Made by a program: the position numbers and the translations under genes
Shown here: positions 15,377 to 22,783 of the stretch, in pieces
Layout: the number at the start of each line of letters is the position of its first letter
Position numbering within the stretch: position 1 is the first letter of the stretch
The notes under the pieces: model-generated
The model's database searches: none
What the model was told of the DNA's origin: nothing
What the model saw: only the letters and a program-made list of their open reading frames with translations
Assembly: GCA_035504735.1 (NCBI GenBank)
Contig: DATJRJ010000043.1
Location: forward strand, 1-26,097
Length of the DNA stretch: 26,097 nt
Source of the DNA: JAJPIG01 sp035504735
Lineage (GTDB): Bacteria > Desulfobacterota > Binatia > Binatales > Binataceae
Direction of reading: 5' to 3'

Positions 15377-17084
15377 TCGCCAACGGACCCCGCAGCAGCT
15401 GGCCTGGCAATGCTCCCGTATGCTCATTGTTGCGCAGAAGCACTTCCCCGCCGACGATCGTGGCCAAAATGCCTGTCGATTTCTGCTTCAGGCGGCGTGC
15501 CCCGGCCGGCAAATCGTTTTCGAGCGTCGGCATCGCTGGAGCGATCGTGTCCGCATCGAAGATAACCAAATCTGCGGCATTGCCTTCGCGCAGTAGACCT
15601 CGCCCGCTGAGGCCCCAGAAAGAAGCCAGGTCGAAGGTGATCTTGCGGATCGCCTGTTCAAGCGTCAGAGCCTGCTTTTCTCGGACCCAATAGCCGAGCA
15701 GATGCGTCTGGATCGAAGAATCCATGATCTGCGAGACGTGCGCGCCCGAGTCTGAGAAAGTGACGACCGAACGCGGATGGCGAATCATCGCCAGCACCAG
15801 ATCTTGATCTTCATTGACAAGTGGCTGGATGAAGAATTGCTTCAGATGCTTGTCCAGCGCGAGGTCAATAAAGGTGTCGAGCGGATCCTTGTTCCTTTCG
15901 CCGGCCACCTGCGCAATCGACTTGTACGGCGGTAACGGTTTGTCGAGGACGAAGAGCCAATCGAACTCCGGGGGCCGCGCTTCGGCGCCAATCGCTCGAT
16001 GAGGATTCTTCATGTGCTCGCGCGCGGCCTCGACCAAATTATGGCGGCTGTCAGGGTTGCACAGCGCAGCTTCCTGAGCCGCCAAGGGCAGCTTGCGGAA
16101 CTCACGCCACACGGGGGCCTTGTCGAAGGGCATCGCACTTTCGAACGAGAGTAATGAACTGATCCAGCGGCTCGACGTCTGCACGAGCATCTTGCCGCCC
16201 TTCGAGCCGACATCATCGGCCAATTCAAAGAACGTGCGCCACATCGTGGGGGACGGGGACTTCCTGGAATACGCGCCGCCGAACGTGATCGGCACTTTGG
16301 TTTCGAGCGCGAGGGCGCCTAGACGGAGATGAAAATCGTTCAGGACGGCTGGACTTCGATCGATATCTTCCTGCGCGATTTCGAAGACGCCGGCCTGCAA
16401 CTCGCCAAGGACGCCAACCAATTGCCGCACTTCCTCCCAGTTCGCTAAGCGGCTCGCGACAGGACGGTTGTCAGGCGTTTCATGGTTACGGTTGCGCGAG
16501 GTGCTGAAGCCGATTGCACCGGCGCGAATTGCGATGCGTAGCTCGCGCTTCATGGCAGCCACATCTTCGGAGGTGGCCTCTTCGCTGAACGCCCGCTCGC
16601 CCATCACGTAGGTGCGAAGCGCGGAATGGCCGACATAGGCAGCGTAATTGATCCCTTTCGGGAGCAGCGCGACCGCATCGAGGTATTGCGGGAAATTGTC
16701 CCACGACCATTTGATGCCGGCTTCCATAGCCTTGGGCGAGATGTCTTCGGCTCGTTCAAGATTGCGCATTACCATCAGCTTGTCTTTTTCGGCGCATGGG
16801 GCGAGCGAAAAGCCGCAGTTGCCCATTACTACGGTGGTAACGCCATGCCAGCAGGAGCAGGTTCCTATTGGATCCCAAAAGACCTGCGCATCCATATGCG
16901 TATGCCCGTCGATGAAACCAGGAGCGACGATCTGGCCTTCGGCGTCGATAACCTCTTTAGCTGAGCCACTAACCTCGCCGATTGCGGCTATCTGTCCGCC
17001 CAAAGTGGCTATATCAGCGCGATAGCGCGGCAATCCGGATCCGTCGACCACGGTCCCGTTTCGAATAATCAGATCGTATTCCAT
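15372..17084 (-). CDS. N-acyl-D-amino-acid deacylase family amidohydrolase
   Basis: The 570-residue protein has the composite beta-sandwich plus TIM-barrel of D-aminoacylase-like amidohydrolases. It opens with the sandwich signature YDLIIRNGTVVDGSGLPRYR. H61 and H63 (GFIDGHTHMD) and C90 (GNCGFSLAP) match the metal site, where D-aminoacylase has a bridging Cys. VTFSDSGAH near 458 carries the conserved Asp. GNAADLVIFD and the C-terminal GALPGQLLRG close the sandwich. Known members hydrolyse N-acyl-D-amino acids or cyclic amides and ureas; annotated relatives often have unknown substrates. ATG at 17084 has AGGAGA upstream. It is alone on its strand between a converging Mo-subunit gene and a 515-base gap, so no operon partner helps to define its role. 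Confidence 0.85.
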   Translation of the reverse strand: MEYDLIIRNGTVVDGSGLPRYRADIATLGGQIAAIGEVSGSAKEVIDAEGQIVAPGFIDGHTHMDAQVFWDPIGTCSCWHGVTTVVMGNCGFSLAPCAEKDKLMVMRNLERAEDISPKAMEAGIKWSWDNFPQYLDAVALLPKGINYAAYVGHSALRTYVMGERAFSEEATSEDVAAMKRELRIAIRAGAIGFSTSRNRNHETPDNRPVASRLANWEEVRQLVGVLGELQAGVFEIAQEDIDRSPAVLNDFHLRLGALALETKVPITFGGAYSRKSPSPTMWRTFFELADDVGSKGGKMLVQTSSRWISSLLSFESAMPFDKAPVWREFRKLPLAAQEAALCNPDSRHNLVEAAREHMKNPHRAIGAEARPPEFDWLFVLDKPLPPYKSIAQVAGERNKDPLDTFIDLALDKHLKQFFIQPLVNEDQDLVLAMIRHPRSVVTFSDSGAHVSQIMDSSIQTHLLGYWVREKQALTLEQAIRKITFDLASFWGLSGRGLLREGNAADLVIFDADTIAPAMPTLENDLPAGARRLKQKSTGILATIVGGEVLLRNNEHTGALPGQLLRGPLAN

Positions 17085-17599
17085 CTTAGGTCTCCTGTTA
17101 GGCCTTGGTGCTGGACGCCTCTAACGAAGCGCAGCTCTGATTCACGACCCGCTATGTTCCTGCTAGCGCCAAGCGTCTGGCAATGTCAAACAAAGAGCCG
17201 CCACTAATACCACCGTATCCGAGCTGTTAATGGCTCTCGTTTACCAAGCCTCACGCCCTCTTATAATAAACCGACTCACGAGGGGCCCGGCACGAAACCC
17301 GCCGCGAATTCGGTGATTCAATTCGACGTCGGTCTGAAAGGGCGCCTTTAAGACGGTCAGTAATCCAAGGAAAACTGGCTTTTCACGGCACACCCGGCTG
17401 AGGGGCGAATCCGCACAATCGACAATGAGTTATTGCTTATGTACCCGACAGACAGATCGCCATGGGCGGTTGACAAGAAGATGGCCAAAGCGAGCTATTC
17501 TGCAAACGGTTCTATTGGCTTCCGAGAATCGAGACGCGGTTCACGGACATCTGGCCGCTGGCGGGTATTCGCGATAAGACCCCGTGAGCTCTCCTCGGA
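17085..17599. other. Gap without a recognised gene
   Basis: No convincing ORF is present in this 515-base stretch on either strand. A 13-base near-palindrome AAAGGGCGCCTTT lies at 17337-17349 and a TTGACA near 17470. Neither is joined to a good -10 box or a gene start. The sequence has a patchwork look between a deacylase gene and a P450 stub, so it may be residue of deleted DNA; that is inference. Confidence 0.4.
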
Positions 17600-17839
17600 C
17601 TAGTCGAATTCCACGAATAAGTGATCGCTGTAGGCGCCATCGTAGCGAATCCGTCCGTCGCGTCCCCGTGCACGGCTCAAGTTCTTTCGCCCGAGCAAAG
17701 CTTTGGCGGTAGTAGGAAAGACGGCATTCGCGATGAAGGTGCCGAAGCATTCGTGCATCCCACGCCCGAAGTGCAAATAGTCACCGGGCGCTCGGTCACT
17801 CCGAAATTCTTCAGGATAGGCAAACTTGTCGATTATCAC
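17600..17839 (-). pseudogene. Cytochrome P450, C-terminal stub
   Basis: This 79-residue frame carries the haem-binding signature HFGRGMHECFG (FGxGxHxCxG type, with the axial Cys), preceded by a PEEFRSDRAPGDYL segment and followed by the last helix and GAYSDHLFVEFD. A TAA lies just upstream in frame, so the helical core before it is missing (P450s are about 400 residues). It cannot fold into an active enzyme. It begins 29 bases after the luciferase-like gene on the same strand and may be the tail of a gene once in that operon, or the other half of the N-terminal stub at 9673. Confidence 0.75.
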
Positions 17840-17868
17840 GATGCCGATGTCTATTTAGCAGATATCCT

Positions 17869-18729
17869 TCATACGAATTTGCGGATGAGCGCGGCATAAC
17901 CATCCAGTACCGCCCGTTGCCGGTCAGGTTGGTCCGGTGAAATCAAAAAGGCGACGCGCTTAAAGCCGATTTTCAGCAGCTCTCTGATCCGTAGTTCAAG
18001 CCTGCCGCGCGCCATCTCCTCGGCTGTCATGACGGTCAAATCCAGCTGATCGAAGGCCCTGCCCTGTTTCGCCGTTTCCATCCTGATCGCTTCGACACCA
18101 GCGGCGAGATCGATGCCGACGTCGCCTGGAATCCAACCGTCGCAATACTCGACCACTCGCTTTGGAACGAACCTCGACCACGCACCGAGAAGGATCGGCG
18201 GTCCGCCGGCTCGGACCGGTTTCGGCCAAGACCACAGCGGATCGAAATCCACGAATTTGCCATGGTACTGTGCGACGTCGTTAGTCCAGATCTGCTTCAT
18301 CGCATAAATCGACTCGCGCGTAACCTTCCAGCGGTCGGCGAATTTGACGCCGTGATCGGCCATTTCTTCTTCATTCCATCCGGCGCCGATCCCGAAAATA
18401 AATCGACCGTTCGATACGCGATCAAGACACGACACCATCTTGGCCAAGTTAATGGTGTTGTGCTCCGGCACCAGGCACACCGAAGTACCCACTTTAAGCT
18501 TGGTAGTCACCGCTGCTGCCGCCGCGAGGCCAATGAAGGGATCGAAAAATTCCTTGTAGTATTGAGGTAGTTCTCCTCCAAGGGGAAACGGTGATTTGCG
18601 GCTGGTCGGAATATGCGAGTGTTCGCCGAACCAGAGCGACTCGAATCCTTGCGCTTCGGCCCACTGGGCGAGTTCCGCCGGCTGAAGTGTGTAATGCGTT
18701 GGTATCGTGATTATTCCGAAGTCTGGCAT
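17869..18729 (-). CDS. LLM-class oxidoreductase (luciferase-like, probably F420- or FMN-dependent)
   Basis: The 286-residue TIM-barrel flavoprotein belongs to the bacterial luciferase-like superfamily. MPDFGIITIPTHYTLQPAEL starts the fold; FESLWFGEHSHIP, KVGTSVCLVPEHNTINLAK and DRVSNGRFIFGIGAGWNEEE are the conserved blocks. The segment GIGAGWNEEE resembles F420-dependent members, which reduce or oxidise carbonyl compounds, though FMN cannot be excluded. ATG at 18729 follows AAGGAGAT. It is the fourth gene downstream of a TetR regulator, 79 bases after the methyltransferase. If F420-dependent, the host needs F420 biosynthesis, common in Actinobacteria and some uncultured soil phyla. Confidence 0.82.
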   Translation of the reverse strand: MPDFGIITIPTHYTLQPAELAQWAEAQGFESLWFGEHSHIPTSRKSPFPLGGELPQYYKEFFDPFIGLAAAAAVTTKLKVGTSVCLVPEHNTINLAKMVSCLDRVSNGRFIFGIGAGWNEEEMADHGVKFADRWKVTRESIYAMKQIWTNDVAQYHGKFVDFDPLWSWPKPVRAGGPPILLGAWSRFVPKRVVEYCDGWIPGDVGIDLAAGVEAIRMETAKQGRAFDQLDLTVMTAEEMARGRLELRIRELLKIGFKRVAFLISPDQPDRQRAVLDGYAALIRKFV

Positions 18730-18808
18730 GGCGCATCTCCTTTCAGGCTGTCACGAGCTCATAGCTGGTAATAGTCCCTAATCATGAACTTGAATCTTTC
18801 AGCAACCG

Positions 18809-19495
18809 TTACCTAGTTACGACCGTGAGTTCATTGCCCCGGCCCGCCTGGAACGGAAGCGCGATCGACAGATAGCCATTCTGAGGATTGCGCACATAAT
18901 CCAAATATCCTGGCGATTGTTCGATCGCATTCTCGCCGATCACCAATGCGCCCGAGCGCAAATGGCGCTCCGCTAGTTTCAAAACCGGGAGATAAAGACT
19001 GATGGCGCCGTCCAGGAGCAACAGATCAACCTGTCCACCGATGTCGTTCTTCAGCGTTTCAAGAGCGTCGCCCACTCGAATTTCAACCAGATCGGCTAAA
19101 TTCGCATCGGTGAGGTTTTCGCGTGCACGCCGAGCTTTCTCCGGCTCCAGCTCCGTCCCGATCAGATAGCCACCGCCATTGTCACGAAGGCCGCAAGCGA
19201 GATGAATTGTGGACACGCCAAAGGAAGTGCCAAATTCAATTACTCTCTTAGCCCTGCAAGCCCGGGCAGACATGTAGAGAAAGCGGCCAAAATCGGGAGC
19301 GACGCTCAGGAAGTTGTTCGCATACTTGCGATACAAGGCGTAGTAGTCCTTGGCCTCTTCCTCCAGCAGTTTGCTCCACGGGTCTTTAGTCGCGTTCCTG
19401 AGAAAATCGTCAACCAGTGGCCGGTCAGTGATTTCGGCTTCGCGAAAGAGCCGTTGCAAAACCGAAGAAACGGCCCCGCTGGTAAGAGAGTTCAT
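18809..19495 (-). CDS. Class I SAM-dependent methyltransferase, O-methyltransferase-like
   Basis: The 228-residue protein has a SAM-binding Rossmann core: VIEFGTSFGVSTIHLA (motif I), IGTELEPEKARRARENL (acidic ribose loop), IRVGDALETL, then VDLLLLDGAISLYLPVL. The N-terminal helices (SKLLEEEAKDYYALYRKYAN) resemble catechol- and caffeoyl-CoA-type O-methyltransferases. Those enzymes bind Mg2+ through Asp, Asp and Asn. Here the DAxKxxY region reads DGAISLY and the DN pair reads EN (GENAIEQ), so the metal site is altered. ATG at 19495 has GGGAG eight bases upstream. It lies between the crotonase and a luciferase-like gene in the TetR-linked set. Methylation of a hydroxylated intermediate is possible; the substrate is unknown. 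Confidence 0.8.
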   Translation of the reverse strand: MNSLTSGAVSSVLQRLFREAEITDRPLVDDFLRNATKDPWSKLLEEEAKDYYALYRKYANNFLSVAPDFGRFLYMSARACRAKRVIEFGTSFGVSTIHLACGLRDNGGGYLIGTELEPEKARRARENLTDANLADLVEIRVGDALETLKNDIGGQVDLLLLDGAISLYLPVLKLAERHLRSGALVIGENAIEQSPGYLDYVRNPQNGYLSIALPFQAGRGNELTVVTR

Positions 19496-19568
19496 GGATT
19501 ATGCTCCCGAGCAATGCTCCAGCGTAGCAATCGATGCGGGCCTCAACCGGTGGCCTTGTGGCCGCAGC

Positions 19569-20375
19569 CTACTTCAGAGCCGTCTTGCTAAGGTGCATTC
19601 CCAACAGCTCATGCGAGATGTGGAAGCCCAGATCTTGAACCAGACGGCGCTTCCATTGCCGCCGCAGCACGGCGCTCGTCAAGCGCCGTATGCTCCGTGG
19701 CTTTTGCATAATTTTCTCAGCGATTGCTTGTGCACGCGGCAGCAGTTGTGCGAGCGGCAACACTTCATTGACCAAACCCATCTCCTTCGCCGTCTGCGCG
19801 TCTATCTTGTCGCTGGTGTAAAGAAAGTAGGCGGCGCGTTTCAAGCCCATCAGCTCTTGAAAGGTCAGTCCCTGGCCATCTCCGGGCACCAGGTTAAATT
19901 GGAAATGCGGATCAAATAGCTCTGCATGCTCTGCGCAAAGTGTGATATCGCACAGCAGGGCAAACTCTGTATGCAGCCCGGGGCCGTTGATGCACGCTAT
20001 AGTAGGAATCTCGATATTGAAGATGAACGCTTCCAGCAGCTTCGTCGCGTCCAAGTAGATCTGATCGTAGAAGTCATCCCCCGGCAGCGAGGACAACGGG
20101 CGTTTAGCCATTTCCGGATCGAGCTTGGCAATCCACTTATCGCCGGTGCCTCCGAAGATAAGCACCTCATTCTCGGGATCGTTACCGATCGTCATCCAAA
20201 GCTGCGACCAGGCATTGTGAAGAGGCAGCCCATAGGTGACTGAGCCTCCATCGCTGTGCATCTGCACCTGGATGACCCCATTGCGGCGCTCCATCTTAAA
20301 AAAATCAGCGAACTTTTCCCTGTACTCCTCGAAGCGGGGACGCGCTACAAAACCGCTACTGTTGTGGGTACTCAT
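19569..20375 (-). CDS. Crotonase-superfamily hydrolase resembling 6-oxocamphor hydrolase
   Basis: This 268-residue protein has the crotonase fold but lacks the paired Glu residues of enoyl-CoA hydratase. H135 (NGPGLHTEF), H157 (DPHFQFN) and D166 (NLVPGDGQG) fall at the order and spacing of His122, His145 and Asp154 of 6-oxocamphor hydrolase, a beta-diketone C-C hydrolase (retro-Claisen). H40 or H53 could match its His45. ATG at 20375 follows GGGAGGA; the longer frame starts in the preceding gap without a ribosome site. Its place between a luciferase-like monooxygenase and a methyltransferase fits cyclic ketone breakdown. CoA-thioester activity is the alternative, but oxyanion-hole and Glu residues do not support simple hydration. 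Confidence 0.75.
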   Translation of the reverse strand: MSTHNSSGFVARPRFEEYREKFADFFKMERRNGVIQVQMHSDGGSVTYGLPLHNAWSQLWMTIGNDPENEVLIFGGTGDKWIAKLDPEMAKRPLSSLPGDDFYDQIYLDATKLLEAFIFNIEIPTIACINGPGLHTEFALLCDITLCAEHAELFDPHFQFNLVPGDGQGLTFQELMGLKRAAYFLYTSDKIDAQTAKEMGLVNEVLPLAQLLPRAQAIAEKIMQKPRSIRRLTSAVLRRQWKRRLVQDLGFHISHELLGMHLSKTALK

Positions 20376-20430
20376 GTGTTGTCCTCCCCAACCTCTCGCC
20401 ACTGAGGCGAGTATCTTTTACCTGGATTCG

Positions 20431-21612
20431 TTATTTGGCGGCCGATTGCTCACTCGGCCTCGTCTGTGCCGCAGGGCGGCCAGCGCTAATAGGCTCAGGG
20501 TTCAGGTCTTTCAGCGCGGGCATGACCTCCCTGGCAAAAAGCTTCATGCTCTTTTCGGTGGCGGCCATCGGCATCGATCCATACTTGAAGATGAACATGA
20601 TCTCGTCAGTGCCGAAGGCCTCGGCTAGTTCGCCGGCGCGGTTGATCACTTGATCGGGCGTGCCCCAGGGATGGCTCCGATAGAAGGCTTGGCGAAAGGG
20701 ATCGGCGTCCTGACGCAACGCCTTTTGCAGTTGACCATACTCTTTATACCCGCGCACGCTCTCAAGATGACTGCCCAGCAGCTCATAATGGCGTAACGCC
20801 GAATCGGCATATTCGCACATATACTGCTGCGCGCCACTTTCGGCTTGCGCGGCACTATCAGCTACATAGGTCCACAGCGCGAGCTTCGTGTGGCTGGGTC
20901 CGTGGCCCGCCTCATGGCGCAGCGCGGAGTAATTGCGCATGTTGGAAAGGGCCAGCTCCAAGCTCGTAGTTGGTATCGTTAGTGGCCGTACGCCATGCTT
21001 CGCAATCACTTGCACGGTGTCCGGGGTGCCACCGGCACACCACAAGTTTTCGCTCAGATCGCGGTCGGGTTGAGGCCGCAAATGCAGGCCATGAATTTTG
21101 TAGTATTCGCCCTCAAAATCACATTGGGCCGTCCGCAACAACTGTTGAACTATCTGGAGCGCTTCGTCGAACCGAGCCCGACCTTCATTCTGATCGACGC
21201 CCATGCCCTCGTACTCTCGACGGCCTAGCCCGCGTCCAACGCCGCAAATAATCTCGCGCTCGGGGCCCAGGAAGGAGTCGAGCATATTGACGTCCTCGGC
21301 AACCCGTACCGGATTATGCCAGGGCAGCACGACAACCATTGTGCCGAGATCAACGCGCTGCGTAATTCCCGCGATGTAAGTTAGATACTGCAGCGGATTG
21401 GTCACCATCGTGTAAGGCGTGAAGTGATGCTCGATAGTCCATACGGAATCGAACCCGGTTTCATCGGCGATTCGCGCGATATTGATTTCTTCGTTGAAGA
21501 TCTCGCGATCCGAGCGCGCTGGATGCTTCGGCACTGCCTTGCCACATTCTTCTGCTTCATAACGGTCCCAGTCCGTGTAGTTTTGATTGAAAATACACGC
21601 TCCAACACGCAT
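20431..21612 (-). CDS. LLM-class flavin monooxygenase (luciferase-like), long form
   Basis: The 393-residue protein is of the alkanal monooxygenase type. Conserved blocks are FDSVWTIEHHFTPYTMVTNP, VDLGTMVVVLPWHNPVRVAE, and ICGVGRGLGRREYEGMGVDQ. The HHF motif and WHNP are typical of FMNH2-using members, which include two-component Baeyer-Villiger monooxygenases of the diketocamphane type. Its Gln/Ser-rich tail (PAAQTRPSEQSAAK) is dispensable-looking. ATG at 21612 follows AAGGAGA. It lies 34 bases after the TetR gene and 55 before the crotonase, forming the head of the set. A separate flavin reductase would be needed and is not in the window. Baeyer-Villiger activity is a hypothesis from context. 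Confidence 0.83.
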   Translation of the reverse strand: MRVGACIFNQNYTDWDRYEAEECGKAVPKHPARSDREIFNEEINIARIADETGFDSVWTIEHHFTPYTMVTNPLQYLTYIAGITQRVDLGTMVVVLPWHNPVRVAEDVNMLDSFLGPEREIICGVGRGLGRREYEGMGVDQNEGRARFDEALQIVQQLLRTAQCDFEGEYYKIHGLHLRPQPDRDLSENLWCAGGTPDTVQVIAKHGVRPLTIPTTSLELALSNMRNYSALRHEAGHGPSHTKLALWTYVADSAAQAESGAQQYMCEYADSALRHYELLGSHLESVRGYKEYGQLQKALRQDADPFRQAFYRSHPWGTPDQVINRAGELAEAFGTDEIMFIFKYGSMPMAATEKSMKLFAREVMPALKDLNPEPISAGRPAAQTRPSEQSAAK

Positions 21613-21646
21613 TCCATTCTCCTTTTCGTTCCCCTACAGGCTTACT

Positions 21647-22312
21647 CTATCCCACCGCTACGTTGAATTCGGATATATGACGCTTACCACTCGCCAGCGT
21701 GTCATCCTCGCCCAGGGTGTCTCGGATCACAGTTTGAAGAAATCGTTCTATACGTACACTGGTCAACTTCGCCACTTTCATCTGCACCAGCACGTACCCA
21801 GTGGCGGCGATGACTCGGGCATCATCTTCGGCTTCGACGTCTCTGCCACTCCCAATCTCCATCCGCCAGCGCCGTATGATCCGTGACACGGTGGCAATGA
21901 TTTTCTCCTGAAAGCGCAGGAACAGGGGCCAAACCTCATCGCGCAATGCGGTGCTCCACTCGAGCAGTACGCGCATATGGTCAGGATGCGTATCTACGCT
22001 GTCCGCAAACACCCGCAAGTGCTCCAGGATTAGCCCTGATGCGGGTCCTCCTTTCGCGTAGACCTGCTCCGCCATTTCCGTAAAGAGCCGCGCAACCTCT
22101 TCCAGTACATCGTTAACCAGTGCCTTGCGGGTCGGAAAATAAATAAACACCGTTGGCACCGACACTTTGGCTCGGTGCGCGATTTCGGCGTGACGTGCAG
22201 CGCCGATACCCTGGCGGGCAAAGACCCGGATTGCGCAGCCTAGCAGCATTGCGCGCCGCTCGGCAGGGTCCAGTGGATTTGCGCGGCGCCTTCTAGAACG
22301 AGTCCCAGTCAT
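21647..22312 (-). CDS. TetR-family transcriptional regulator
   Basis: The 221-residue protein has an N-terminal TetR helix-turn-helix at about 17-62 (RRAMLLGCAIRVFARQGIGA, then KVSVPTVFIYFPTRKALVND) and a C-terminal helical ligand-binding domain of the kind that senses small hydrophobic molecules or acyl-CoAs. ATG at 22312 begins MTGTRSRRRR, a basic arm before the HTH; the upstream in-frame ATG at 22351 adds residues unlike the family. It is the first gene of the minus-strand LLM and crotonase set and faces the HMG-CoA-lyase gene across a gap with palindromes at 22354-22370 and 22392-22406. Repression of both divergent transcripts is the likely role, by inference. Confidence 0.87.
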   Translation of the reverse strand: MTGTRSRRRRANPLDPAERRAMLLGCAIRVFARQGIGAARHAEIAHRAKVSVPTVFIYFPTRKALVNDVLEEVARLFTEMAEQVYAKGGPASGLILEHLRVFADSVDTHPDHMRVLLEWSTALRDEVWPLFLRFQEKIIATVSRIIRRWRMEIGSGRDVEAEDDARVIAATGYVLVQMKVAKLTSVRIERFLQTVIRDTLGEDDTLASGKRHISEFNVAVG

Positions 22313-22353
22313 CCACGCCGACAGGTACCATCGTATTGAGATTTCTGTCAATC

Positions 22354-22370
22354 ATTACCGATAGGATAAT
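22354..22370. promoter_or_regulatory. Imperfect palindrome near the TetR start
   Basis: ATTACC and GATAAT flank a five-base centre, one mismatch from a perfect six-base inverted repeat. It lies about 42 bases upstream of the TetR ATG and could be a second, weaker operator or a promoter-proximal site. Two AATCATT direct repeats partly overlap it. Confidence 0.3.
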
Positions 22371-22391
22371 CATTGCAGATGCGTGGTTGGC

Positions 22392-22406
22392 GTTTGGTAA
22401 CCAAAC
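22392..22406. promoter_or_regulatory. Perfect palindrome, likely TetR operator
   Basis: GTTTGGTAACCAAAC has seven-base perfect arms around one central base. It is 80 bases upstream of the TetR start and in the shared region with the divergent acyl-CoA genes. TetR dimers typically bind 15-17 base palindromes in such gaps. Assignment is by position and symmetry only. Confidence 0.6.
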
Positions 22407-22679
22407 CCAATTAATGAGTAACTGATGTGCCTGACTCCTTAGCCCGCGTCTTTATTGCGCTTCTTAATGGGTGGCCGAAGTTCGCTACTTAAACCCTGTT
22501 GCGTTCAATCGAATCAGCAGTCTTGGTTTTTCGCGGAGATTCCTGCCGCTAATAAAGCCGAACATCGCCTCTGGACGGCCATACGCAATGACCCACCAGC
22601 GCGCGAAAGAACGCGTCCCTTACTCATTTTCGCTTTGATCGAAACCTCCGAGGCTACAATTTGACCTCCGACGCCGCTC

Positions 22680-22707
22680 TTGATTGCTGCGACGGTTGAG
22701 CGATAAT
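22680..22707 (+). promoter_or_regulatory. Candidate promoter for the HMG-CoA lyase gene set
   Basis: TTGATT at 22680-22685 and GATAAT at 22702-22707 are 16 bases apart, matching sigma-70 boxes at four and five of six positions. Transcription would start near 22714, giving a leader of about 70 bases before the ATG at 22784. Such matches are common by chance. Confidence 0.3.
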
Positions 22708-22783
22708 CCCCGCGGTCTAATTCGCAGCCACGGAAGGCGCGAGGACGTTTCAGCCGCGAGGCCAACCGATGGAGGCAACCAAC

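Larger units (their letters stand above)
22313..22783. other. Divergent intergenic region, TetR to HMG-CoA lyase gene
   Basis: No credible gene lies in this 471-base gap. It holds two candidate operators on the TetR side (22354-22370 and 22392-22406), the direct repeat AATCATT at 22350-22356 and 22368-22374, a candidate promoter at 22680-22707 toward the acyl-CoA genes, and the GGAGG at 22771-22775 of the lyase gene. The centre, about 22420-22650, shows nothing I recognise. Confidence 0.5.

Noticed and set aside
22455..22664. Small + strand ORF in the TetR divergent gap
   Set aside because: No ribosome site, no recognisable motif, and it lies in a regulatory gap; likely chance.
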